Shown here one piece after another: positions 24,788 through 33,234 of a DNA stretch of 35,375 bases (position 1 is its first letter; each line of letters begins with the position of its first letter). The notes below the pieces were generated by a model that was not told where the DNA came from, ran no database searches, and worked only from the letters and a program-made list of their open reading frames with translations. A program made the position numbers and the translations under genes. The DNA lies in the NCBI GenBank assembly GCA_035571835.1, contig DATNBU010000035.1, positions 1-35,375 of the forward strand, in the 5' to 3' direction. The stretch comes from Candidatus Limnocylindrales bacterium (GTDB lineage: Bacteria; Desulfobacterota; Binatia; UBA1149; CAITLU01).

Positions 24788-26545
24788 ATGGCAGCTTCCA
24801 GCGATCAGGCGGTCTTCGGCCGGCGCTTCGCCAACAACCTGTGGCGGCTGATCCGCATCTACTGGACGTCGCCCGCCGGCAGAAGCGGCGGCGCGCTACT
24901 GGCAACCTGCATCTCCCTCGAATTCGGCGCGGTCTACGGCAGCGTGCTGATTGCGGCAGCCCAGAAGCGGGTCTTCGACGCCGTACAGGACAAGCAGATG
25001 GCCGCGTTCTTCGGAGCCATCGGCGGCTTTCTCGCCATCGTGCTGGTGTTCGTGCTGGTGTCGGCCTTCCGGATCTACGTCCGGCAATGGCTCGAGATGC
25101 ACTGGCGCCGTTCGCTGACCGCGCACTATGTCGAGCGCTGGATCGGCCCGCAGGCGTACACCCAGAGGGAGCTTCACCGCGGTGAAGCGGATAACCCCGA
25201 CCAGCGAATCGCCGAGGACATCCGCATCTTCGTGGCGAGCGCGCTCGGGCTCGCGCTGTCGCTGCTTGCAGCGCTCGCAACCCTCTTCTCTTTCGGCGGC
25301 CTGCTGTGGAGCCTGTCGGCCGACTGGCCGCTTCAGTGGTTCGGCAAGCCGATCCACATCCCCGGCCTGATGCTGTGGGTGGCCATCGTCTACGCGTTCG
25401 TTGCGATGAGCCTCACGCATTTTGTCGGGCGGCCACTGGTGCCGATCAACTTCCATCGCCAGCGCGTCGAGGCGGATTTTCGCTATGGCCTGGTACGCTT
25501 CCGCGACAACCTGGAAGCGGTGGCGCTGGCGCGCGGCGCCGTGTCCGAACAGCGTCGCGCGCTCGGACGCTTTCAGCACGTGGTCGAGAACTGGTGGCAG
25601 CTGATCGCCGCGCAACGGCGGCTGACGGTGCTTACGACGACGATCAGCCAGGTCAACGCGGTGGTGCCGCTGCTGATTGCAGCGCCGGCGTACTTCTCAG
25701 GATGGATGACGCTCGGCTCGGTCGCGCAGACGCGCGTCGCGTACATCCAGGTTGCCGGAGCGCTCGCCTGGTTCGTCTACGCATACCAGGAGATCGCGCA
25801 GTGGCGCGCGAGCATCGAGCGACTGTCGTCGTTCGCCGACGTGATCGATGCCGCGCATGCCGATCTCGTCCGCACCGATGGCATTCACGTGGAGCCGGTT
25901 GACGGCCGCGCGCTGCGCCTGCGCGGAGTTCGCCTGACTCTTCCGGACGGCAGGGTACTGCTCGAGTCCGCCGACGCGACGATCGAGCCCGGGCAGAAGC
26001 TGGCCGTGATCGCTGCGGCCGGCGTCGGCAAGACGACGCTGTTCCGGGCAATCGCCGGCCTGTGGTCGTTCGGCAGCGGCACGATCGAAATGCCTGCGCA
26101 GGCGCGAACGCTCTTCCTGCCCGAACGTCCGTATCTGCCCATCGGGACTCTTCGTGATGTCGTCTGCTATCCGTCGAAGTCCGGGGCGTTCGAAGACGCT
26201 GCGATCCGCGATGCGCTCGAAGCGCTCGGGCTCGAGCGCCTCGCCGTCCAGCTCGACAGCGAAGTGGACTGGGACAATCAGCTCTCCGGAGACGAGCAGC
26301 AACGCCTCGGCATCGCCCGCGCGGTTCTGCACGAGCCCGACTGGATCTTCATGGACGACGCGACCGCGGCGCTGGACGAAACCGTGGAAAAACGCGTCTA
26401 CGAGCTGCTGGCGACGCGTCTGCCTGGCGCCACCGTGGTCGCGATGACGCGGCGGCCGGCCGCCGCGCAGTACCTCGCGACGCGCTGGACGCTCACAGCG
26501 AACGACGCCGGCGTGGCGGCGCTCGAAATCGGGGACAGACACTGA
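24788..26545 (+). CDS. SbmA/YddA-type ABC transporter, permease-ATPase fusion with altered Walker motifs
   Basis: About 585 residues from ATG 24788; GTG starts at 24767 and 24776 are also in frame and the ribosome binding site (GGGGAG) is not decisive. Residues ~1-330 are the membrane domain of the SbmA/BacA/YddA type: FANNLWRLIRIYWTSP, WLEMHWRRSLTAHYVERWI, NPDQRIAEDIRIF, then VEADFRYGLVRFRDNLEAVAL. The C-terminal ATPase domain has AAAGVGKTT (about 409-417) as Walker A, with Ala where the first Gly of GxxGxGKT should be. The signature is LSGDEQQRLGIAR instead of LSGGEQQR. Walker B is WIFMDDATAALDE with Asp in place of the catalytic Glu. Family members transport peptides, cobalamin or long fatty-acyl compounds. 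The changes could slow ATP hydrolysis. The final codons come from the repeat at 26526. Confidence 0.87.
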   Translation: MAASSDQAVFGRRFANNLWRLIRIYWTSPAGRSGGALLATCISLEFGAVYGSVLIAAAQKRVFDAVQDKQMAAFFGAIGGFLAIVLVFVLVSAFRIYVRQWLEMHWRRSLTAHYVERWIGPQAYTQRELHRGEADNPDQRIAEDIRIFVASALGLALSLLAALATLFSFGGLLWSLSADWPLQWFGKPIHIPGLMLWVAIVYAFVAMSLTHFVGRPLVPINFHRQRVEADFRYGLVRFRDNLEAVALARGAVSEQRRALGRFQHVVENWWQLIAAQRRLTVLTTTISQVNAVVPLLIAAPAYFSGWMTLGSVAQTRVAYIQVAGALAWFVYAYQEIAQWRASIERLSSFADVIDAAHADLVRTDGIHVEPVDGRALRLRGVRLTLPDGRVLLESADATIEPGQKLAVIAAAGVGKTTLFRAIAGLWSFGSGTIEMPAQARTLFLPERPYLPIGTLRDVVCYPSKSGAFEDAAIRDALEALGLERLAVQLDSEVDWDNQLSGDEQQRLGIARAVLHEPDWIFMDDATAALDETVEKRVYELLATRLPGATVVAMTRRPAAAQYLATRWTLTANDAGVAALEIGDRH

Positions 26546-26603
26546 TTTCGGAAAATCGGTGTCTGTCCCCGATTTCGGGAAATCAGTGTCTGTCCCCGAT
26601 TTT
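26526..26603. repeat. GGGGACAGACAC-type palindromic repeat cluster (three copies)
   Basis: Three copies of a ~23-base unit lie back to back: AAATCGGGGACAGACACTGATTT (read forward from 26526), then two reverse copies at about 26552-26575 and 26580-26603 (AAATCAGTGTCTGTCCCCGATTTT). Copies one and two can fold into a long hairpin, as can one and three. The cluster exactly fills the gap between two convergent genes: the stop codon of the ABC gene (26543-26545) lies inside copy one and the GH94-gene stop begins at 26604. Units of this type are widespread, REP-like intergenic repeats in many bacteria. It may also serve as a bidirectional terminator. Confidence 0.85.
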
Positions 26604-29600
26604 CTACTGCAACTGCACTTCCAGCGTGTTCGCGTCAGCGAGTAGCGGGCTGAGCGTCGCCATCGACACGGCGGCGCCGCCGGGACGATACGGATTGGCT
26701 TGCCGATCGAACGGCAACGCGCTTCCGTTGAGCGTGAGAGCAGTCGGGCCCCAGCCTTTCGCGGCGACGCGGTAGACTACCGTCACCGGTTTTCCGGCAA
26801 GCTCGATTTCAGCGCTCAGTCCGTCGAGTGCCTTCGGCAGCACGGGATCGACGACGAGCGTGGAGACCGACCGGCGAACGCCGAGCAGACACTCGTGGAT
26901 GAGACGCACTGCGATGCCGGCGCCGCTCGAATACACGCGCCAGCCGCCCTCGAAATCGACTTCGCCGGTCTTCACGTTCGCGTAGTCGGCCAAGGCCGCG
27001 TAGCGGTCCGGGAACATTGCGTCCGAGCTCGAGTAGTAGCAGTTCGCCTGGCGCAGCCGCGCCGGCGCGATCACCGAGCGAATGCCGCACGGGTTGGCCT
27101 GCTGCAGTGCGAGGAAGAGGGCATCGGCGTCACCGAAGTGCGCCATCGCCTCCGCGTATCGGAGATGGGCGTGCATGTACATGATGCCGATCTCGCGGCC
27201 GAAGTACGTGCTGCTCTCGGCGCGCTGGAAATAGCGCTGCGGTCCGCCGTGATAGTCGAACGGACGGTCGAACAGGCGCGCACCGTCGAGCCCCAGCAGA
27301 TGCGTGCGGATCTGGTCGACGTGCGCACGCACCTGATCAGGAGTCAGCATGTCGTTGATGATGGCATGAATCATCGCGAGCACGCTGAAGTGGATGCCGG
27401 TGTTCGGGTCGCCCGGGTGCAGCAGGTAGTCGATGCGTCCATCTTCATGGAAATACGCGTAGCCGGTCAGCGTGCCGCCGACGACCAGCCGCTGCTGGAA
27501 CTCGTCGTAGATGCGACCGGCCTGTTCGTGGAGCGGCGCCGCAGCGGCGGCGCGACCGATGCGCAGGAGCGCGGCCGCGAGCGCCGTGAGCGTCTGATAG
27601 TGCAGAGTGACGGTCCACGCGCTGCACAGCCTCTCGCACATGCTGGCATCGACCGGCTGCAGCGAGTCGTTCCAGTCGCCGTGGCCGTACGCCACGAGCG
27701 CCGTCGCGGGAATGATGCGCCCGGCAATCGCCGACAACGCGCGTTGCACATGAACCTCGACGGTCGCCTGCTCCGCCTTGTCGTCGCCGTCGGGATGAAA
27801 GAACGGAGCAACCGCTTCAAGAATCGAAACGTCTTCGGTAGCGCGCAGATACTCGGCGAGCGCCAGCAGCGGCCAGAAGACGATGTCGCCGTGCGAGTCG
27901 TTCGGACGGATGCCGCGCTCGCGCTCGAAGAACATGAACCACTGCGGCCAGTCGCCGTCGGCGTTCTGCGCGCGGAAAACCCGCAGCAGCAGGTCGCGCA
28001 GCGGCTCCCAACGGCCGAGCGCCAGCATCAGCTCGACCGGCCCCTGGCAGACGTCGCGGGTTCCCCACCCGCCTCCCGAATACTGCTCCAGTCCGCGCGG
28101 CGCGAGGTAGTGGATCATCGCGTTGTGCGCGAACCACGGAAGGATCTCCTCGAGGCGCGCGACGCCGTCGCCGTCATCGGCGTCGCTGGCTGCGCGCAGC
28201 GCGAACGGACCCAGCAGACCCTGCCAGAACTGTTCGGCCGCGGCCTGGTCGCGAGCGAAGTCCGGTGTCTGCGCAGGAGCAGGAAGCGCGGCGATCGGAA
28301 GAAGGTGTCCCGTGATCCGCAGATGCGCACTCGCGGTTCTTTCGAGAAGCACGGTAACGAAAGGCTGATTGCGCGACTGTCCGTCGACGAAGACGAGCTC
28401 GTCGCCGCCGACTTTCTCGATGCTCGTACCGGCCAGCATGCCGATGCGGAAGCTGCCGTCGGGAAAGCGCCGTCCGACGTCGCAGTCGGCGACTGGTCGA
28501 ATGACGATGCCGTCCTCGTCGCGTGTGAGCTGGACAGGAGTCGCTTCGGCGCCATCGTCGCCGTTGATTGCGACATGATGTGCGATGAGGAAGCGCCGCG
28601 GCGGTCCGGCGAGCACGTCGACGGACAGGTGCAGCGCGTGGCGATCGGCCGGCGCCCAGCTGCGAACCTCGATCACGCCCGCGTGGTACTTGTAGAGCCA
28701 GCGACATCCGTTCGGCGCCATCTCGTAGGCCGACGGCACGTCGAGCAGATGGTAGCCGTCGTCCAGCTCGACGAAGATGCGCTGGCCGCCGGAGCGCACG
28801 AGCCCGAGATAGCTGCGCGACGTCGACAGCAGCCGGTTGATGCTGACGTGCCCCTGCGTGACCAGCGAGTGGAATACGCCCGCCATCCACGTCGTCGACG
28901 TCAGCGACGCCTCGTCCGGTACCACGTGATCGCCGGTGCGGATGAGATGACCGTGCGGGCGCAGGACCTGTCGCTCCTTCGCCTTCAGCACGACGTGCCG
29001 ATTGGTCCCGGTGAAGAACGACAGGACACTCCCGTCGTCGCGTTCGACGTGCCGAAGCTGCTGGCCGAACGCATCGGCGATCTCACCTGCGCTGAGATCG
29101 AGCGCGTCGACGAGCGGGCAGGCACTGAACAGCGTTGCCGATGTCTGCGCGTCGTCCGGCGCCGGGCTCCCGAAATTTGATATGACCGATGCACCAGCAT
29201 CGCCCGGAACTGCCGTCGCGGCCTCCGGCAGCGCCAGCAGCTGATCCACGAACGCGAGGTCCGTCGGCGACGATGCGTCCGCATGATCCGGCTCGAACCA
29301 TCCGAAGAAGCCGCGCTGTACGGTCTCGCCCGCGGCGAGGCGCACCTCGGCATCCTGGATCACTGCCATCGAGTGCTCGTGCTGCTGCCGTGTTCCCGGC
29401 AGCGCTGCCGCACGCAGCCCGTCGGCGACGTCACCGGCGCGCGTGGCGAGGCCGTGCAGTTGCAGCGCGTCGGTCGCGAAGCTGACTGCGCGACTCAGCG
29501 AACCGACCATCGCCCACGGATGACGGCCACCCATCGACAGGTTCTGGCGCACGGCGAGCACGCTGCCGCACTGCGGATGTTCGAGCGGCGTGTGGTCGAT

Positions 29601-30041
29601 GTACTGGCTGACGTAGTATTCGTTCATGCGCACGGTCCCGTAGTGCGCGAGCGCCATGTCCTGCGCGTAGACGAGATCGACGCTGACGGGACTGGCGCCG
29701 GTATTCTGGAGCGTCACGTGCCACAGCCATGCGGGCGTCGATTCCGGCAGGACCAGCCGCATCCGGAAGCGCACGTCTTTCCACTCGCCCTCGATACGAA
29801 GGCCATCCGCATCGACGCGCGCGACTCCCGGACCTGACGGCCCGAGCAGCGGAGTCGACTCGATGGCCGCGCCGCGGCGCCGTAGCCAGATATTGGCCGG
29901 CCCGCCCTCGACCTCCGTTCCGAGAAACAGATTGAGAATGATGTCGTTGTGATCGAGTCGCCGCACCGAGCCGTTGCGGTTGATCTGCACGCGCAGCCCC
30001 GACGGGCTTTCGAGCTGGGCTGGAAACGCCGGGGATGTCAT
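26604..30041 (-). CDS. GH94-type glycoside phosphorylase, possibly 1,2-beta-oligoglucan phosphorylase-like
   Basis: The 1145-residue protein starts at ATG 30041, with GGAG seven bases upstream. The N-terminal ~270 residues are a beta-sandwich of the GH94 N-domain (NLFLGTEVEGGPANIWLRRRG, VRFRMRLVLPES). The (alpha/alpha)6 barrel includes QYSGGGWGTRDVCQGPVELML, DGDWPQWFMFF and HGDIVFWPLLALAEYL. The catalytic block YGHGDWNDSLQPVD (Asp residues ~789-792) holds the conserved DWND general acid of cellobiose-phosphorylase relatives. Later blocks are HPGDPNTGIHFSVLAMIHAI and PYRPGGAAVSMATL. Length (GH94 cellobiose phosphorylases are ~800-820 residues; 1,2-beta-oligoglucan phosphorylases ~1,100) favours the latter subgroup, but donor specificity is not proved. 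No signal peptide, so it acts in the cytosol. It is the last gene of a three-gene unit with the discoidin-domain protein (53 bp upstream). Confidence 0.85.
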   Translation of the reverse strand: MTSPAFPAQLESPSGLRVQINRNGSVRRLDHNDIILNLFLGTEVEGGPANIWLRRRGAAIESTPLLGPSGPGVARVDADGLRIEGEWKDVRFRMRLVLPESTPAWLWHVTLQNTGASPVSVDLVYAQDMALAHYGTVRMNEYYVSQYIDHTPLEHPQCGSVLAVRQNLSMGGRHPWAMVGSLSRAVSFATDALQLHGLATRAGDVADGLRAAALPGTRQQHEHSMAVIQDAEVRLAAGETVQRGFFGWFEPDHADASSPTDLAFVDQLLALPEAATAVPGDAGASVISNFGSPAPDDAQTSATLFSACPLVDALDLSAGEIADAFGQQLRHVERDDGSVLSFFTGTNRHVVLKAKERQVLRPHGHLIRTGDHVVPDEASLTSTTWMAGVFHSLVTQGHVSINRLLSTSRSYLGLVRSGGQRIFVELDDGYHLLDVPSAYEMAPNGCRWLYKYHAGVIEVRSWAPADRHALHLSVDVLAGPPRRFLIAHHVAINGDDGAEATPVQLTRDEDGIVIRPVADCDVGRRFPDGSFRIGMLAGTSIEKVGGDELVFVDGQSRNQPFVTVLLERTASAHLRITGHLLPIAALPAPAQTPDFARDQAAAEQFWQGLLGPFALRAASDADDGDGVARLEEILPWFAHNAMIHYLAPRGLEQYSGGGWGTRDVCQGPVELMLALGRWEPLRDLLLRVFRAQNADGDWPQWFMFFERERGIRPNDSHGDIVFWPLLALAEYLRATEDVSILEAVAPFFHPDGDDKAEQATVEVHVQRALSAIAGRIIPATALVAYGHGDWNDSLQPVDASMCERLCSAWTVTLHYQTLTALAAALLRIGRAAAAAPLHEQAGRIYDEFQQRLVVGGTLTGYAYFHEDGRIDYLLHPGDPNTGIHFSVLAMIHAIINDMLTPDQVRAHVDQIRTHLLGLDGARLFDRPFDYHGGPQRYFQRAESSTYFGREIGIMYMHAHLRYAEAMAHFGDADALFLALQQANPCGIRSVIAPARLRQANCYYSSSDAMFPDRYAALADYANVKTGEVDFEGGWRVYSSGAGIAVRLIHECLLGVRRSVSTLVVDPVLPKALDGLSAEIELAGKPVTVVYRVAAKGWGPTALTLNGSALPFDRQANPYRPGGAAVSMATLSPLLADANTLEVQLQ

Positions 30042-30094
30042 CGTCTTGCTCCGTCAGGCCGCATCGGTTGTTCCATTCGTTGCGCGAGTCGCTT

Positions 30095-33000
30095 CTAGCG
30101 CATGATCACGTCGGCCGGCAGCTCACGGATGACGACTTCTTCGGCCGTGAAGCTGCGGGTCGCCGTGCCGTTGACGAGCACTTCCGTGGGCGCCGCGTCG
30201 AACGGCAGCCGTGCGACGATCCCGCCACGAGGCACGGCAAGGTCGCCGTCGATGTGCAGCTGCAGCTCTGATGCGCTCTCGCGTCGCAGCGTGTAGCTGA
30301 GTTTTCCGTACCACGTCGGCAGGCCGCGTACCTCGACTCCGCCGGCATCACTCAGCCATGCGGAGCTGAGGCCGGCGCCAATCACCAGCGACTCGTCGGC
30401 GTCGCGTTCGAACGCGAACATGCTGAGCAGCGAGAGCATGTACTCGGCGCCGATCCAGCTGTGCGGAAGATCGCCGAGGTGGCCCGGGCTCGTGGGATCG
30501 CGCCACGAAATTTCCGGCCACTGGTTCCACGGCACGGGACGCCGCTGGGAAAGAGCAAACTCGAACAGCTCCAGAGCGCCCTCTCGCTTGCCGATTCGCA
30601 CCAGCGCGCCGATCAGGCGGACTCCGTAGGGAGTGTAGTTCGTCCAGTCGATCGCGCCGGCGCGCTTGCTGCGGAAACCGGTGAAAAACTTCTCGAACAT
30701 CTGATCGACGACGTCGGCGGGCAGGTTGGCCGACTCGTCGAGCATCCCGAGCGCGTTGGACGTGGCCGTCGGATCGAAGTCGGCCCACTCGACGGAACCC
30801 GGAATGTAATCCAGCTTGCGCATGGAAATGGTGGTGCGAATCGATGCGTAGAGGTCCTTGGCAAAGTCCGCGTGCAGGCTGGTCAGGTGCTGCGCGTCCG
30901 CCGGATGATCGAGGATCGCAGCCATTGCGGCGGCGTCCTTGATCCCGCGAACGCCCCAGAAGTCGTCCCAGTACGAGTGTACGGGATGCGCAAGGTACCC
31001 TTCGTGGCTCGCGGACTCGGGCAACAGGCCGTAGCACGCGCGCATGTCGCCGGTCTGATACTCCGGCGTCAATCTCTCGCCGCGCAGCCGCTCAATGCAG
31101 CCGACGGCCTTGTGGACGACCGGCCACATCTCCGCGAGGAACGCGCGGTCGCCGGTGAGGCGATACTCCTCCATCACCGCATAGACGAGCTGGCCATGGC
31201 TGTCATGCTCGACGAGCCAGTCGACGCCGTCGCGATCGATTACGCACGGGACGAATCCGTCTTCGCGCTGAAAGGGCGCATACCAGCGGATGAACTCGCG
31301 CATCGCGTCGTCGCAGCCGACGCGCAACAGCGCAGCGCCCATGATCGCGCCGTCGCGGATCCACGAGCGTGTGTAACGCCGCGGTCCGGGCTGAAGCGCC
31401 GGCCCGTCGCGATTGATGAGGATGTGTGCTGCCGCGGTCCGGAGCGCGTCGATTGCGGAAGGTACCGCCGGAACGCGGATCTCGACTTCTCCGAGCGTCT
31501 CGCGCCACTGGTGAACGGCGAGCTCGAACTGCTCGGCGCCGCTGATTCCAGCCGGAAGCAGCGGTGCGTCGTGAATGTCGGCGGCGGCGCCGAACGGGAT
31601 GGCCAGATAGACGTCGCTCGCGACGCCGGGCTCAACGTCGAGCTCGTAGCAGAGCGCAGCCCAGCCGTAGCCGAAGTTGTCGCGCATGTCGTCGGCGTCC
31701 GGCATCGTCCTGGTTTCGATGCAGCCGGTGATGTCTTCGTCGAACGTCGCCGCTCCGTAGCGGCTCGGCTCCGTAAGCGGAACGACCGCCCTGCTGCGAT
31801 TGATCCAGATCCCGTTGGGGCGGCGGACGATCTCGCGCACGGGGCTGACGCCGCCGAGATTGCGAAAGCTCTGCCACGGAGGCGTCACCTGGAACGGACG
31901 CAGCGCAGCGAAAAGCCGCACCGCTTTCGATGTCGTCCCCGAATGCTCGACGCGATAACGGATGTAGAGCACCGCGTCTTTTGATGTCCCGGTCGCAAAG
32001 GCCGTGGTCCGGAGCGTGACGTCGCCGCATGTCCACAGCGACGACGGAATCGGAAGGTAGTCGTCCTCGAGCTGCTGGACAGGCGCGGCGTCCGCCCACG
32101 TGAACAGTTTGCCGCCTGTCGTAAGGAACGGTTCGATCGAGAACGTCCCCTCGTCGACTTCGACCATGCCTTCTTCGTTGAGAAGCGCACGTGCAACGCC
32201 GTCGGAAATGCCAACCGGCGTCCAGTAGGTCTGCTCCCGGCGCAGGTATTTCGGATAGTGTCCGCGCGGCTGGCCGGCCGCGACGTTGTGGAAGAACTCG
32301 TTGATCGAGCGCGAGAAATCATACGGCTGCAGCCGCACGCTCGAGATTCCGACACCTTTCGTCGCGTCAGCCGCTTCGAGCTCGATGCGGATGTAGCGCG
32401 AGTTGCCGGAGGGCAGGCTCGCATAGTTGCGCTTGGTGCCGGCGCGAGGCGCGGCATACGCCAGCTTCCACGACGCCGCGTCGTTCGACGTCTGCACGGA
32501 AAACCGGCGCGCCGGCGCGGCCGGATCCCAGTCGATGATCAACCCGCCGTATTCGTGTTCGTTCTCGAGGTCGATGAGGAACCACTGCTCGGCGGCGCCG
32601 GCGACGCTGCGCCACCTGGATTCCGGGTTCGCGTCGACGGCGAAGCCCGCTTCGTGGCCGGAGACAGCGGTCGATGCCGTGACGGTCGGCTCGGCCGGGA
32701 AGCTCAGGTCCTCCACTTCGAGCCGGCTGATCCACACGGTGCCCTTGCCTCCAGGGCCGGCGGTGATCGCGAACTCGATCGCCGCGACTTCCGCAGCAGA
32801 CCCGCCTCCGGCAGGTCCCCACGCGAACTCGAACTGGCTGCTGCCAATCCGCATCGGCTGCCAGTCCGCCGCAAAGTCGAACGCATCCTGCTGCCAGCGC
32901 CAGACATTCTTCCCGCTCGGATCAACCAGCTTGAGCTCGAACTTGTTACGCGGCGCCGCTCCGCGCACGTCGAAGTGAAACGCGTAGGTGTGAGCCAGCG

Positions 33001-33178
33001 ATAACGACACGACGCGACGGGCCACGACGAAACCGCCGCCGCCCTTGAAGTCGTAGTCCAGGCGCATGCACGGGCCGGCGGAATCCCGCTCGTGCGTCAG
33101 ACGCAGCTCGGCCAGGCCTGATGCGACGACTCCCCAATCCGACAGATCTTCGAACGGATCGAGAACAGAACGATTCAT
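30095..33178 (-). CDS. Discoidin-domain protein with (alpha/alpha)6 glycosidase-like domain
   Basis: The 1027-residue protein starts at ATG 33178 (MNRSVLDPFEDLSDW), with AGAGGTGG just upstream; the frame is open further back but that part overlaps the next gene. Residues ~1-155 look like a carbohydrate-binding beta-sandwich (FEDLSDW, WQPMRIGSSQFEFAWG). Residues ~160-300 are an F5/8 type C (discoidin/CBM32) domain (DANPESRWRSVAG, EQWFLIDLENEHEYGGLIIDW, SRYIRIELEA). The rest contains helical-barrel blocks: RYTRSWIRDGAIMGAALLRVG, DWLVEHDSHGQLVYAVMEEY, DDFWGVRGIKDAAAMAAIL, SWIGAEYMLSLLSMFAFERD. These resemble glucoamylase/amylo-alpha-glucosidase-like (alpha/alpha)6 hydrolases. The acidic RSWIRDG and EHDSHGQ sites are likely catalytic. 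There is no signal peptide, unusual for a CBM-containing enzyme, but it matches its cytosolic GH94 neighbour. Specific family and substrate are not established. Confidence 0.78.
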   Translation of the reverse strand: MNRSVLDPFEDLSDWGVVASGLAELRLTHERDSAGPCMRLDYDFKGGGGFVVARRVVSLSLAHTYAFHFDVRGAAPRNKFELKLVDPSGKNVWRWQQDAFDFAADWQPMRIGSSQFEFAWGPAGGGSAAEVAAIEFAITAGPGGKGTVWISRLEVEDLSFPAEPTVTASTAVSGHEAGFAVDANPESRWRSVAGAAEQWFLIDLENEHEYGGLIIDWDPAAPARRFSVQTSNDAASWKLAYAAPRAGTKRNYASLPSGNSRYIRIELEAADATKGVGISSVRLQPYDFSRSINEFFHNVAAGQPRGHYPKYLRREQTYWTPVGISDGVARALLNEEGMVEVDEGTFSIEPFLTTGGKLFTWADAAPVQQLEDDYLPIPSSLWTCGDVTLRTTAFATGTSKDAVLYIRYRVEHSGTTSKAVRLFAALRPFQVTPPWQSFRNLGGVSPVREIVRRPNGIWINRSRAVVPLTEPSRYGAATFDEDITGCIETRTMPDADDMRDNFGYGWAALCYELDVEPGVASDVYLAIPFGAAADIHDAPLLPAGISGAEQFELAVHQWRETLGEVEIRVPAVPSAIDALRTAAAHILINRDGPALQPGPRRYTRSWIRDGAIMGAALLRVGCDDAMREFIRWYAPFQREDGFVPCVIDRDGVDWLVEHDSHGQLVYAVMEEYRLTGDRAFLAEMWPVVHKAVGCIERLRGERLTPEYQTGDMRACYGLLPESASHEGYLAHPVHSYWDDFWGVRGIKDAAAMAAILDHPADAQHLTSLHADFAKDLYASIRTTISMRKLDYIPGSVEWADFDPTATSNALGMLDESANLPADVVDQMFEKFFTGFRSKRAGAIDWTNYTPYGVRLIGALVRIGKREGALELFEFALSQRRPVPWNQWPEISWRDPTSPGHLGDLPHSWIGAEYMLSLLSMFAFERDADESLVIGAGLSSAWLSDAGGVEVRGLPTWYGKLSYTLRRESASELQLHIDGDLAVPRGGIVARLPFDAAPTEVLVNGTATRSFTAEEVVIRELPADVIMR

Positions 33179-33234
33179 GGCCACCTCTGCCGCTACATAC
33201 GGGATTCGACTGGACGACTGGAACCCGGTTAGCG

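Noticed and set aside
26700-29180. 826-codon open frame on the plus strand opposite the GH94-type gene
   Set aside because: It is the complementary frame of a clear enzyme gene and shows Arg/Val/Glu composition typical of shadow frames.
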